From NCBI GenBank assembly GCA_030015575.1, contig JASDDO010000018.1, forward strand, positions 380,923,908 to 380,987,907: DNA of 64,000 nt. The letters run 5' to 3'. This document shows, piece after piece, positions 11,647 through 22,887 of this stretch. The translations under genes were made by a program, and so were the position numbers. The notes below the pieces were generated by a model. The model had not been told where the DNA came from. It saw only the letters and a program-made list of their open reading frames with translations, and made no database searches. The stretch is from Agapanthus africanus. Lineage: Eukaryota; Streptophyta; Magnoliopsida; Asparagales; Amaryllidaceae. Each line of letters begins with the position of its first letter. Position 1 is the first letter of the stretch.

Positions 11647-11959
11647 GTCATAAACCGCTTGGGGTAAAAATCACATCGGGAGTTTCTAAAGAAACTGAAA
11701 CTTGCCAGATATGCGCATACCTTCTGGAGTGTGATAACGTGAGTAGATTCCATCACGTTATCGTGTGATGATAGTTGGATCCCGATTCCCACTGATGGGT
11801 TGGTTTACTCCTCGGGTGATCCCGACCAATTCTTCTTTCAGGTTTGGAGGATAATTTGAGGTTACAGTGGGAGGTTTCCTGATTAGATAAATTGATAACC
11901 ATTCTGATCTAAGTTAGAGTGCACGCTGAGTGTCTCTTTTCTCTCTCTATTTGGCAGCG

Positions 11960-11964
11960 ACCAC
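11960..11964 (+). repeat. Target site duplication of element B (left copy)
   Basis: ACCAC at 11960-11964 is repeated at 41672-41676 directly after the 3' end of B. The undisturbed site is visible in A3 near 62820, where CAGCGACC continues into the same downstream sequence. Confidence 0.9.
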
Positions 11965-13982
11965 TGTTAGTGTATATACCCTAGAGGCCATTACTGTATC
12001 ATACTAGCTTGTATATTACTTGATGGAAGCTTGGGATATTCACAGTTGTATATACAATCTTGCTCGAAATGGTAGTATGCTACTTGGTTTGTCTCTGCTT
12101 TAATATGTGCATGTGTTTCTTTTAGCATATCGCTGATATACATATTAGTAGAGCCCTTAGGATCTTTGCTTGATTACCAGCGTTGTGATGGCGCTCACAC
12201 TCGTGGGAGCTGGGTGATCTATAAGCACATCCTTATACAGGTCCCTAGTCGTTGGACTATCGAGACAGGGCATCGATACTCCGGAGTAGACTAGCGTATG
12301 CGCTTCTCATCCCAGCGTGGGAGACGGTCTGTCCCACAGCCGTCAGTACGTCGTACTTGAGATAGTATGCGGGTGCTCGTTAGATTACAAGTACACTGGA
12401 CAGAACTCGTCGGGAACTGTTGATTGGTATTATACCTATCGTCGGTTATCAGTTCCCAGGTGACATGAGTACAGCTTAGTCCGCTGACTTGACACTGTCA
12501 CTTCGCCTCGAGTGTGTTCCCACTGCACTTTGATTACTACCCTACCACGGCTCAAAGGAGTCGTGCAAACAGGTAGTTTTTGGGTGCAGTCCCGAAGCAC
12601 TTGGAGGCAGTGACGGTTAGACAGGATTCGTCTCTCCGGGTATTGGGGGTTGACATCGCGCTGTGTCTAGGAGAGCCATTACACGAGTAGTCCCTGGCCA
12701 GGGCAAGCGGGATATACTGGTAGGTTTCCAGTGTTATCTCAGGGTGTTCTGGGCTACACTCCGACACGACTTGTACCGCTATTAGGGGACTGACGTTCAC
12801 CGCCCCCTAGGCCCGCCATGCGATGTATCAGACAAACAGACCGGACTGTACGGAGACTGTCACATACAGGCTCAGTAGGAGTTTAGATGGGGTTCACCTC
12901 GTCAGTCTTCTTATCGGCATCTACCTGGGGATCGGTCTGTGGTTAAACCCACTGCCAGCGTAGTGTCGAGTCTTTAGAGTCCCACACAGAGAGCTATTCG
13001 CCTTTAGGCAAAATGAGTAGAGGTCGCATGGTTTTGCGACAGGGTTCGTTCACATCCGCGCACTTGTGCACGTTTGCTGTCCGGACAGCTTATACTAGCG
13101 GGCTTTGTTTTAAGCCAGATCCTAGTATATGATTTGGGATTGGTTTTTCTCATTGTATTCGTATTCCTCGGATCACGAATACGGGTGCGTATGCACAGTT
13201 GCTTGAGACAGAGGGAGAGGACTTTGATTAGGGTTAATGACTATGGTCATTTTATTAACCCTAATGCTTATGTGTGAATTATGGTTAATTGATATTAGTT
13301 TAATATAATTGTGCATGGTTATGGTTGTTGACCATTTGACCTCCTTGACTTGTTGACCTAGGTTGACAGTTTGACCATCATCATTTTATTTGGAAGATGC
13401 TCTTTGATCCTTGCAAATTGCATTAAAAATGAAATGATAATGGTCATGTCTTGATTGACCATGACAATTATCTAGCTAATTATCTAATTACAATAATTCA
13501 CACATATATGAGAGAATGCTTCATATTTTCTCTCATTCTATCATTCATTTTCTCTCTCTTGTTCTTCCTCTCCCTCAAGCTCTCCCCTCTCATGTGTTGA
13601 GAAACACTTGAGCTTGAGAAAAACCCCTTCTTGATAATCTCTACTCTCATCTAGGGTTTAAGGATTAGCACTTCTTGCACCCTAGTTACTTCTAGCTTGG
13701 AGTTGAAGCCAAAGGTTGAGGCTTTCGGGTGGATCTTCCTTCGACGTGAGAAGACGACAAAGGTGACCTCTTTCCCCTACTCCAAGGAGCAAGGAGAGAA
13801 GGACATAAAGCCCTAGGTATAACCTTTCTAACACTTAGCTAGTTTCTAGTTAGCTTTAGCTTGTTTTTGTTTAGCAAAGATCCTTCTTTGTCTAGTCCAT
13901 GTTGCCTAAGTTGATAAAAATTTGATTTTTATTCCATTTTCCACCTCCCCGTAAGTACCGGGGTGGGCAACGTGGACTTACA
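11965..13982 (+). repeat. Element B 5' LTR
   Basis: Begins TGTTAGTGTATA and ends CTTACA. It matches 29369-29800 plus 40184-41671. The core (about 12230-12830) is recognisably related to the LTRs of A and D; the 3' third (13200-13900) is AT-rich and unrelated to A. No coding frame is supported. Confidence 0.9.
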
Positions 13983-13983
13983 G

Positions 13984-13995
13984 TGGTATCAGAGA
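13984..13995 (+). other. Element B primer binding site
   Basis: TGGTATCAGAGA starts one base after the LTR end. It matches the initiator Met tRNA type site at 11 of 12 positions. Confidence 0.85.
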
Positions 13996-14191
13996 CTAAC
14001 TAAATATAAACTAGCTAGGTAGTAAAGTGTATGGAAGTTCGAATCGAAAAAATCGAAAAACCGAGTTTTCAAAAACCCAACTTTCTGTTAAATTTTTTCC
14101 TGCTCAAAATAAAATTTATCATACTCCAAAAATCGTCTCAGGGTTTTGTGAAGAAAGCCACCAAACCCGGTCCAGTGACTCGACCAAGGCG

Positions 14192-14235
14192 CCGCGGTTC
14201 CGCGGCAATAGCAAGCTATTGCCGCGCAACCGCGG
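14192..14235 (+). other. GC-rich leader hairpin, element B
   Basis: The two 20-nt arms (14192-14211 and 14216-14235) pair at 19 of 20 positions around a four-base CAAG loop. It starts 208 nt after the PBS, the same place as the A and D hairpins, although loop and outer sequence differ. Confidence 0.8.
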
Positions 14236-15007
14236 CCGAGTTGGCTCGTCTCTGGGTCGAGTTTGGTGCAGTGTTCTTCTGGCATGGTTTTGGGATTTTT
14301 AATATGGTTTATATGTGCCCAGATTTTCCAGAATAGAAATTTGTTTTTGGGGGCCTATAAATCCGTATTTTTATCGAACTTCACTACACTTTGACTATAA
14401 GGGTTATATCTGTGATGTTTATATGTATTGAACGTCGGCTAATCGCTATATGTCGATTAGTCGGGGTTATACATATCTGTGATCTGTGTTTGATGATGGT
14501 ATGTGTATATGAATGTGTTGGATTGTCGCGGGTGAATAGCCGGGGTGGATGTGAGATGAGTGTTTCTTTTTCTTTCATTCATTGTAACATGTAAATTGAT
14601 GTAATCTTATTTGTATGGCCGTGCAACCGGGTCGGGGTTGTAGCCGTCATTGTATAATTCTTTTTACTGTTTTTGCTCCTAGGATAGACCCATGGAGGGG
14701 GTGCACAAACTACCGGGTATCTCGAAGTGCCGAGTGGCCTACTCACGGTGGTGAAAGAGGTTGCTTCGCTTCGGATACTTGGCGGGTAGTTTGCCGCACC
14801 CATAGGGGTCTTGGGTGGGGTATTGGCTATTCACTGTGACCGTGTAATCCGCTTTTCGTTGCAGGCTCGAACGGATTGCGGATTCCTAGTATATCCAATG
14901 TATTCATCTGTGATCTGTAATGTCTATCATTGCTATATATTTATATATGATAACTATTTAGGCGTTGCTTATGTTTTACAGCCGTGCTAGCCCAGCCCCC
15001 GCTCTGT

Positions 15008-15028
15008 CGTTAGTTAAGTAACCTAACG
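15008..15028 (+). other. Conserved CGTTAG...CTAACG hairpin, element B
   Basis: Identical over all 21 nt to the copies in A1 (10880) and A3 (61736), although most of the surrounding leader has diverged. Confidence 0.7.
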
Positions 15029-15353
15029 GGTGATGATGGGGCCTCGTGGCGAATGCGAATGGCATAAGCGTACGTCATATTTTGGTTGTTTTCTGCAATG
15101 GTAGGATTAAATGATGGGACGCATTAAAAGAACTAATGCAAGAAAATAAACCAAGTAAAAGTCGATTGGAACACTTTGAAAACCACTCGGTTCTTTTCAA
15201 AACTAAACTTTTAAACGCGGAGCTTGAACCACTCCTTTTAAAAGCTATCTCGTTCCATCGATTATATCAAGTTCACTACGTTCACGGTTTCGCCAAAACC
15301 ATTCGTAGCCCTCCGTCATTCCACATGAATGGTCAAAAGTATTCAAGCTATGT

Positions 15354-15549
15354 ATTTTGGCCAAAGTCAAGGCATAGTGATTGGTAGCTATTGGGTATTC
15401 ATGTGCAGCATAGATAGATGCGTTGGTTTGGGACAGTCGTGCTGCCATTTTGGCCAAAGTCAAGGGTAGGTACGGGTGGGTCCAAATTAACCAGGAGAAT
15501 GACGGGTAGAACTTGACATGTGACTTATGATATTTTGGCCAAAGTCAAG
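15354..15549 (+). other. Triplicated stem-loop, element B (loop CAAA)
   Basis: ATTTTGGCCAAAGTCAAG occurs three times without a single difference, at 15354-15371, 15447-15464 and 15532-15549. Each can fold as TTGGC, loop CAAA, GTCAA. The sequences between copies are not repeats of each other. Confidence 0.8.
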
Positions 15550-16055
15550 GTCATAAGAGCATGGGGCAGAAATCCACAACGGGAGTTTCATAAGTACTGA
15601 AACTTGCTAGCGCTGCATACCATTTGGAGTGTGATAATTCTGGTAGGATTCCTTCGGTTTTATCACGCGATGATATTTGGATCCCGATCCTACTGTGAGT
15701 ATATGCTACTCCTCGAGAAAACTCTTACTTAACGATCAATGCTATAAACTTAGTAGGTGTCTAGAAAGGTGTTAGCGGGGCTACGCCCACAGGGAAAAGA
15801 GGTTACTTAATTAAGGAACTTCGCGAAAGCGTTGGATAACCTCCCTCAAAGTACCGACACTGGCCTGGCTGAACAGTTAAGCAAGTATTGTACGGTGAGA
15901 TTGATCCTGACTAATCCTTTCTTTACGGTTTGAGAAGGGATTCGAGAGACAGTGGGAGCCATCCAGTTTAGACAAACTAAAAACTACTCTAAACTTGCAA
16001 GAGCATCATGCTAAAGTGTTTCTTTTCTCTCTCCTAATTGCAGCGACCATTCAAC

Positions 16056-16747
16056 ATGACCGGACTTAAGTTATTACTAGATAAAAACATATTGACAGGG
16101 CCAAACTACAAAGATTGGCTCAGGAATGTTAAGATGGCAATCACTTACGACAAGTTAGGGTATGTCCTTACCACCAAAGCTCCCCCTGTCCCAGGTCCCA
16201 AAACCAGTGTCGCGGATAGGGAAATCCGTAAGACATGGGAAATAGATTGCGCGAAGGCCAAATGCCTCATACTTGCCTCGATGGACAACGAACATCAGAG
16301 GAGGCACGAGAATATGGACCTAGAGTCCATATTTCTTCATACAAAAGAACTGTATGGAGAGCAGTCTCGTATCGCCAGATACGAAGTGTCGAAGAAGTTG
16401 TTTTCAGCAAGGTTGGCCGTCGGATCATCGGTAGCGGAACACGTGCTTAAGATGATTGGCTACATAGAGGAGCTCGCGGACCTTGGGACCACGTTGGAGA
16501 ATGAACTCTATACTGATTTGATTCTCCAGTCCCTTCCTTCCACTTACGCCCAGTTTATCCTTAACTTCAACATGCAAGGAAAGGAGGTTGAACTTTCCGA
16601 ACTTCTGAACATGTTGAGGAGTGCTGAGGGCATCCTACAGAAAGGTAGGGAGACATCCACTTTGTTTGTTAGAGGATCTTCCTCTTCTAGATCCAGGGCG
16701 AAAGCCAAGGGTAAGAAGAAGAAAGCCCCCGCCAAACAAAGAGGCGG
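16056..16747 (+). pseudogene. Element B gag, N-terminal part, interrupted by element E
   Basis: A Copia-type gag from the ATG at 16056 (MTGLKLLLD). The core runs through NYKDWLRNVKMAI, a long helical capsid region (residues about 20-190, with AKCLILASM, SKKLFSARL and LPSTYAQFILNF), then a basic Lys/Arg/Ser tail from about 16690. The frame is open up to the E insertion after 16747 and resumes in the same frame at 27359, so gag was intact when E landed. The product forms the particle. The start is chosen because it directly follows the splice-acceptor-like CAG and begins the conserved core. Confidence 0.85.
16743..16747 (+). repeat. Target site duplication of element E (left copy)
   Basis: GGCGG at 16743-16747 and again at 27354-27358, flanking the two LTR ends of E. 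Removing E and one copy restores the gag frame of B. Confidence 0.95.
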
Positions 16748-19627
16748 TGTCACGCCCCGCTTCCCAGAGTACGCAAAATTGGGCACGTGACATAGCCAAC
16801 CATGCTACCTGTGGGTAGGACGCATCCGTCCACAGTCACATTACGGCTGTAGAGATATCAAGAACAGTAAAAATAAACTAAACTAATACATGTCCAAATC
16901 CATAATAACAAGAATCAATAAACAATAAGTGCGGAAGCTAATGATCCAATACAATGAATAAACAGTACGTCCCATAATGCGGGCTCACATCTGGAAATGA
17001 AAAGCAATAAATAAACTAAATCCTAAGGACTCACTATTCAGCCTGCTGGCTGAAGTACTCCTGCTCGGTCGTCGACAAAGGTACGGAATCTGGGCCATGC
17101 AAAACCCAGACGTCAGCGCGTCATGATATCAAGTATACAGTATAAACATGGTAATAAACAATGCAAGCATGAACATGAATAAAGCAGTAATAAGAAGTAA
17201 CAAGCAGGGTAATGTGCAACGGTGACTAAACTGTCCTATCAGGTTTTCTACTCTATAGTCTTTGAAACCAATTGATGAATCGTCGATGTAACTCAATAGT
17301 ATCCCGTGCGTGCCCGGGACCACGGTCATGACCCTCGGGGCTGAATCCGAGACGTGCCGCTAAGCAGTAAAAGGTAGCAAGATGGACGAGTAGTGTCAGC
17401 ATCACCACTCCGGAGCTGGCCAAGCCCGTAAGACTGATCAGAACAAGTATCGAACTGTTGAGTTACAAGTCGGTTTCACCTTTGATTTCCCCATACCCCC
17501 AAGCTATGTATGTCAGGTCAGGTATTCAGTAGTCACGGACTAATGCCAACAAAATCAAGTAGAAGTAGGTCTGTCTGGATCGACAGCAGGAATGGTCAGG
17601 TTTGTCGGCATTAGGCATGAAATCAGGGAACAAGTAATGTCATGGTACAACAGGATGAGTCGGTATGTATGTATATGTCAGGTGTAGCAGGGTCAGGTCA
17701 ATATGTCGTGCAAACGGGTAAGTGCTCACAACAGGTATACAATCAATAATGAACAGCAGCAGGAAACAGTAATTAACCACAACATTCCATATAACCACAG
17801 TGATGTTTATATTCTCTTATTAACATGTTCAATCATCTTTAGGGTGCAATAGCCACAAGGTAAAGCAATATCCGCAATTATAAATTAAGGAGCTACGTGA
17901 AATTATACTAAATATAGTAATTGTCTCATGAATGATTTAACAGTTTAAGCAGATATGATTCAGTCGTTTTATTTAGTTAAAGCATGGATTGATGTGGGTT
18001 AATTAATTACGAGGAACTGTTGTAACGATTCTAACATAAAGATACTGCAATAATACGATATCAAATGCCATCATTAAGTTGTGGTATTAAATAGTATGAG
18101 TTCAATTGCGTGGCAAGACTAAATCTCGCACGCTAGCATGTTCAAGCAAGTATTCAGATACTTGCCTCGACGGTCTGCAAACGGGAACACGGATGCGATG
18201 TCGGCAGAAAACGCGATAAGATAGCACGGGCCACGGATCGAGTCCCAACAGAGGTCAACGGGATCACACGGACCAGGGGGCTTCGCTGGAGCGTCGGGTT
18301 CGCCAAGACGGCACGGTCGGATTCCGGCAAGACGCGACAACAAGTTAGAAACAGACAAAAGATTCAATCCGATCAGCGGGGGTTTATACTGCACAAAGGA
18401 AAGATAGGAATGCTCACCGAGAGGTACCAGGGACGGCCACGACGGGCTCGACGGCGATGGGACGCCGGCGAGGCAACGGCGGCGAAGAACGGTGGCTGGA
18501 AAAATCCTGAGTTCGCTGGAACGAGGGTGCTGCAGCGAGTGCGAGGGTGGTAGTCGACTCTGGTGGTCGAGGGGGAAGGGAGGTGGTCGGAGGTGGCGTC
18601 GACGAGGTCGCCGGCGCGCTTCTCCGGCGAACAGCGGAGGTTAGGCGAGGGGTTAGGGCTCGTGTTGGTGTTCCGGCGAGGGGAGGAGGGCAGCGACGAC
18701 GAGGTCGGGACGAGGAGGGTGAGAGGGAGTCGCGGGAGTCGTCGACGACGAGAGGTGGCGTCGACGGCGAGGTCTGCAAGGGGATGGAGGCGTCGGGGTG
18801 TTGGGTGCAGGCGCAGGAGAGAGAGGAGGAAGGAGGGAGGAGGTGTGGCTGGCTCGCGGTGGCGAGGGCGGCGACGGCGAGGTCGCGGGGGAACCGGCGG
18901 TGAGGTCGCAGGACGCTAGGGTTAGGGTTTGTGGGGTTTCTCGTAAAGAAGGTGGGTTAAAGGAAGGCGGCTGCATGCGATATCATATATAGAGTAAGAG
19001 AGAGAGAGAGATTGGAGAGAGAGAGAGGGATTTCTGATGATGAGAGAGAGAGACTGAGGGAAAGAGAGGCGGGGCCCACGAGCTCTAATGAGAGCTCGTG
19101 ATTGGCCACGAGATTATATATAGAAAAAATTTGAGATGATTGGCAGGGATTTAGTGGTTAGGGATATAATTCGTATATATATTTTAGTTTTTGATATTAA
19201 ATTGAAACGGGCCCTTTTTGGCGCGAAATGAAACATTTCCAAATCGCGCCCGGGTTGCGCCCAAATGTTCCAAATTCAAATTATAGGATTTTAAGCGGGT
19301 TCCAAATTTTGAAAATAGGTGTTTAGTGATTAAAATGCATGCCCCCAAGTCGGACACTTGCACGCGCGCGTAGTCGCCCAAACTGGCCCGTTTAGCCCAA
19401 CGGAACGGAATCTCGACACGCGGACGCTACCACGCGACTAGTGGCGACGAGTAGGCCAACATGGACATCTTAAATTTCATTTTCGGAGTTAAAATTTGTT
19501 ATGTGCCAAAATGACTTAACCGGGTAAAATTTAGCAATAAACACCAGAAAATCCGATAAAATTGGAATGAGCAATATATAACCCTCAACTAGTAATATAA
19601 ATAGTATTATTGGGCTCGGGTGTTACA
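16748..19627 (-). repeat. Element E 3' LTR
   Basis: 2880 bp, TGTCACGCCC to GGTGTTACA on the plus strand. A GC-rich segment (about 18410-18960) contains overlapping reading frames on both strands. Beside it lie a TATA-like stretch (about 18982-18992) and GA-rich microsatellite (18995-19065). The GC-rich frames are not convincing genes. Confidence 0.93.
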
Positions 19628-19686
19628 TCATACCCAACTACAAAAAAAATTTCGTCCTCGAAATTCCAAGAATACAAGATAGCTAA

Positions 19687-20742
19687 CTACTGGAAAAGAT
19701 GAGGGAATTTCTGCCGGATCTCGTCTTCTCGCTCCCAAGTGGATTCTCCATGCGATCGATTACCCCAAGAAACTAGCACAAGAGGGATAACCTTGTTCTT
19801 AAGAACCTTTTCTCTTCGATCCTTGATTTCGACTGGTCGCTCCTCAAAAGTCAGGTCCTCCCGAACGGTCAACTCCGAATGATCCAAGACATGAGTCTCA
19901 TCACGAACATACCTCCATAGTTGAGACACATGAAACACATCGTGAACTCCTGCTAATGACGGTGGTAACGCCAACCTGTACGATACCTCTCCAACACGCT
20001 CCAATATCTCGAAGGGTCCGACGAATCGAGGACTAAGCTTTCCCCGACTGCCAAAGCGAATCACCCCTCTAGTCGGTGATATCTTCAGAAATACCAAATC
20101 ACCCACGGCGAACTCTAGAGGTCTCCTTGACGTGTCGGCCCAACTTTTCTGTCTGTCTTGAGCTGCCTTCATATGCTTCCTGATTGTATTCACCTTCTCG
20201 ACTGTCTGTACCACCAAATCTGGTCCTAGTAACCTTCGTTCACCAACATCATCCCAATAAACCGGCGAACGGCACTTACGACCATACAACGCTTCAAACG
20301 GAGCCATCTGAATTGTTGCTTGGAAGCTGTTGTTGTATGAAAACTCCACCAGGTGTAGATGATCTTCCCAAGAACCTTTGAAGTCCAACATGCAAGCCCT
20401 CAACATATCTTCAAGGGTCTGGATCGTTCTCTCCGATTGTCCATCAGTCTGAGGATGATAAGCTGTGCTAAACTTCAATCGAGTCCCCAAACTTTCTTGT
20501 AAACTCCTCCAAAAGTGCGACAAGAACCGAGTGTCCCGATCGGACACGATGCTTACCGGTACTCCATGCAATCTGACAATCTCCTGCATGTACCGCTCTG
20601 CCAAAGTCTCTGTCGATTGACCAACCCGGAAAGGGATAAAGTGAGCTGCCTTGGTCAACCGATCGACAATCACCCATACAGCATTGTTGCCCTTTGGACT
20701 CCGCGGTAAAGCCGTCACGAAATCCATGGTTATATGTTCCTA
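19687..20742 (-). pseudogene. Element E integrase core and chromodomain
   Basis: Frame continuing from the pol segment upstream after one TAG at 20740-20742. Counting from the Met at 20727, the catalytic triad is Asp22 (VIVDRLTKAAHF), Asp63 (VSDRDTRF) and Glu99 (GQSERTIQ), giving the D-x35-E spacing. The GPF/LSPRFVGPFEI module follows near residue 235, then HVSQLWRY. The C-terminal 50 residues (PVEIKDRREKVL, LVSWGNRSHGESTWERED) resemble the chromodomain of plant chromoviruses, which targets integration to heterochromatin. The segment ends at 19687, close to the 3' LTR. Confidence 0.9.
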
Positions 20743-22887
20743 CTTCCATTGAGGAATCGGAAGTGGTTGCAACAGACCAGCAACCCTTTGGTGTTCAGCC
20801 TTGACTTGCTGACACACCAAGCACTTAGCCACGAAGCGAGCAATTTCCCGTTTCATACCTTCCCACCAGAAATGCTGTCGAATATCTCGGTACATCTTTG
20901 TCCCTCCTGGATGTACAGAGTAAGCTGAACTGTGTGCCTCCTTCATAAGCTCTTCACGCACATCTCCTTTTGGCACACACACACGGCTACCATATCTCAA
21001 CGAACCATCTTCATGGATCAGTAAATCGGTTCGTAGTCCGGCTCCAACCTGTTCTCGAAACTTTTGCAGTCTAGGATCCTGCGATTGCGCCGCTTTAATC
21101 TTCTCAACTAAGGACGATTGTACTTGCATCTGCATCAACTGTCCTGTAGCACGCGGTAGCACAACCTCCAAGTCAAATCTCCGAAAATCCTCAATGATCT
21201 CTCTCTGTGCAGTCAATAATTGAATTGCTGGTAACCGACTTAGCGCATCTGGCACGACGTTAACTTTTCCCGGATGGTACTTAAGATCGAGGTCGTAGTC
21301 GGCCATCAGCTCCAACCATCTGCGTTGTCTCATGTTCAACTCCTTCTGAGTGAACACATACTTCAAACTCTTGTGATCTGTAAAGACTTCGACTCTCTCG
21401 CCCAATAGGTAGTGTCTCCAAATCTTCAGGGCGAAGATCACGGCTGCAAGCTCTAAGTCATGAGTCGGATAGTTCTTCTCATGAGTCTTCAGCTGTCTCG
21501 ATGCGTAAGCGACGACTTTCCCGTTCTGCATTAAAACACATCCCAATCCTTTTCCAGATGCGTCGCTGTGAATTACCAGTCCTCCTGAATTATCCGGTAC
21601 GGTCAGGATCGGGGCGGTTATCAACTTCTGCTTCAACGTCTCGAAGGCCAATGCACATCCATCCGTCCAAACAAACGGTACCTCCTTACGCGTAAGCTTG
21701 GTTAACGGCTCAGCTAAACGAGCGAAGTTCTCCACAAATCTTCTGTAGTAACCGGCGAGCCCGAGAAAACTTCTTATCTCTGCAACATTCTTTGGAACAT
21801 GCCAATCCCGAACTGCTGTAATCTTTTCGGGATCAACGGCGATTCCATCGCCCGACACGACATGTCCCAGAAACTTCACTTCTTCCAGCCAGAATTCGCA
21901 CTTACTCATCTTCGCGAATAATTTCTCCTGTCTCAGCGTTTGCAGTGCGATCCTTAAGTGCTCAGTATGCTCCTCCGGACTCTTCGAGTACACCAGAATA
22001 TCGTCAATGAATACCACAATAAACTGGTCTAAGAACGGTGAAAAGATCCTGTTCATCAAATCCATGAATATTGCCGGCGCATTAGTCACTCCGAAGGGCA
22101 TCACTAAGTACTCGAAATGCCCATACCGAGTCCGAAACGCCGTCTTGCAAATGTCTTCTGCCTTCACTCGGACCTGATGATATCCTGATCGCAAGTCCAG
22201 TTTCGAGAATACCCTCGCGCCACTAAGCTGCTCAAAGAGTTCTCCAATGCGAGGGATCGGGTACTTGTTCTTAATAGTCACCCGGTTCAATTCTCGATAA
22301 TCGATGCACATCCTTCTCGTGCCATCCTTCTTCTTTACTAAAAGAACTGGAGCTCCCCAAGGTGAGTTGCTGCTTCGAATCCATCCCTTCTCGAGTAATT
22401 CACCCACCTGTTTCTTAACTTCTTCCAATTCCACCGGTGCCATCGGATAATAAGATTTTGATACTGGCGCTGCACCAGGAATAAGGTCAATCGCAAACTC
22501 CACATCTCGCTTCGGCGGTAAGCCCGAAATATCTTCAAACACATCCATAAAGTCGCGGACAACTGCCGGCTCTTCATTACTATCCACTACCATAGCCGCA
22601 AGAACATTGTTCGTCGGCCTAGCCCTAAACTCGACTGGCCCGACAGAACTGCTTCCTCCGATGAAAGTAAACTCAGGGTGTCCGGGAGTCTGGAAAATTA
22701 CTTTCCTTGCCCTACAATCAATGTGTGCGTGAAAAGTGCCAAGAAAATCCATTCCCAAGACTACTTCATAACTGCTCGTATCAATCACCAAGAAATCTGC
22801 AAAAAGCTCTCGTCCACAAACAACAACAGTACAATCTCTACATTCCTTACTAGCTATGATTTTCCTATTCCCAGTGTGTATGTCCTA
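20740..22887 (-). pseudogene. Element E protease end, reverse transcriptase, RNase H and integrase zinc finger
   Basis: One open frame between the TAG at 22885-22887 and the TAG at 20740-20742. Counting from the Leu codon at 22791, the order is the end of the protease (VLGMDFLG), RT with [22 protein letters not shown] and [11 protein letters not shown] (residues 261-264), then RNase H with SDASGKGLG (Asp410) and [11 protein letters not shown]. The tether region and the HHCC zinc finger of integrase follow (His near [11 protein letters not shown], Cys in CLVCQQVK). Family members encode this as part of a single polyprotein. All visible catalytic residues are present; only the flanking stops spoil it. 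Confidence 0.92.

Larger units (their letters stand above)
9659..11964 (+). other. Element A1 untranslated leader
   Basis: About 2.3 kb with no conserved coding frame, present also in A2, A3 and, diverged, in B and D. In order it holds a GC-rich hairpin (9869-9915), a conserved hairpin block (10880-10900), a pair of roughly 95-bp direct repeats (about 11090-11180 and 11223-11320), three copies of a small stem-loop (11457-11646), a hairpin with arms GATAACGTGA/TCACGTTATC (about 11731-11765), and a pyrimidine-rich tract ending GGCAG (11935-11956) that resembles a 3' splice site. Element B interrupts immediately after. Confidence 0.75.
13983..16055 (+). other. Element B untranslated leader
   Basis: About 2.07 kb without a supported coding frame. 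It holds a very strong hairpin (14192-14235), the CGTTAG hairpin (15008-15028), and three identical stem-loop copies (15354-15549). A weaker hairpin of the GTGATAA/TTATCAC type follows (about 15640-15667), then a pyrimidine tract ending TTGCAG (about 16018-16042) just before the gag ATG. The pair of roughly 95-bp direct repeats present in A and D is absent or unrecognisable here. Confidence 0.7.

Noticed and set aside
16038..16055. A start for B gag upstream of the ATG at 16056
   Set aside because: It would require a TTG codon and would include the CAG of the splice-acceptor-like tract; the conserved gag core begins after the ATG at 16056.
18919..18935. Telomeric repeat (CTAGGGTTAGGGTTTG)
   Set aside because: Only two imperfect plant telomere-like units occur, and they recur in the other LTR of E; there is no telomere array.
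18547..18976. Arg/Gly/Pro-rich open frames on both strands in the LTR of E, repeated at 26282-26702
   Set aside because: GC-rich composition gives open frames in most phases; the two copies are LTR duplicates, so repetition is not evidence of a gene.
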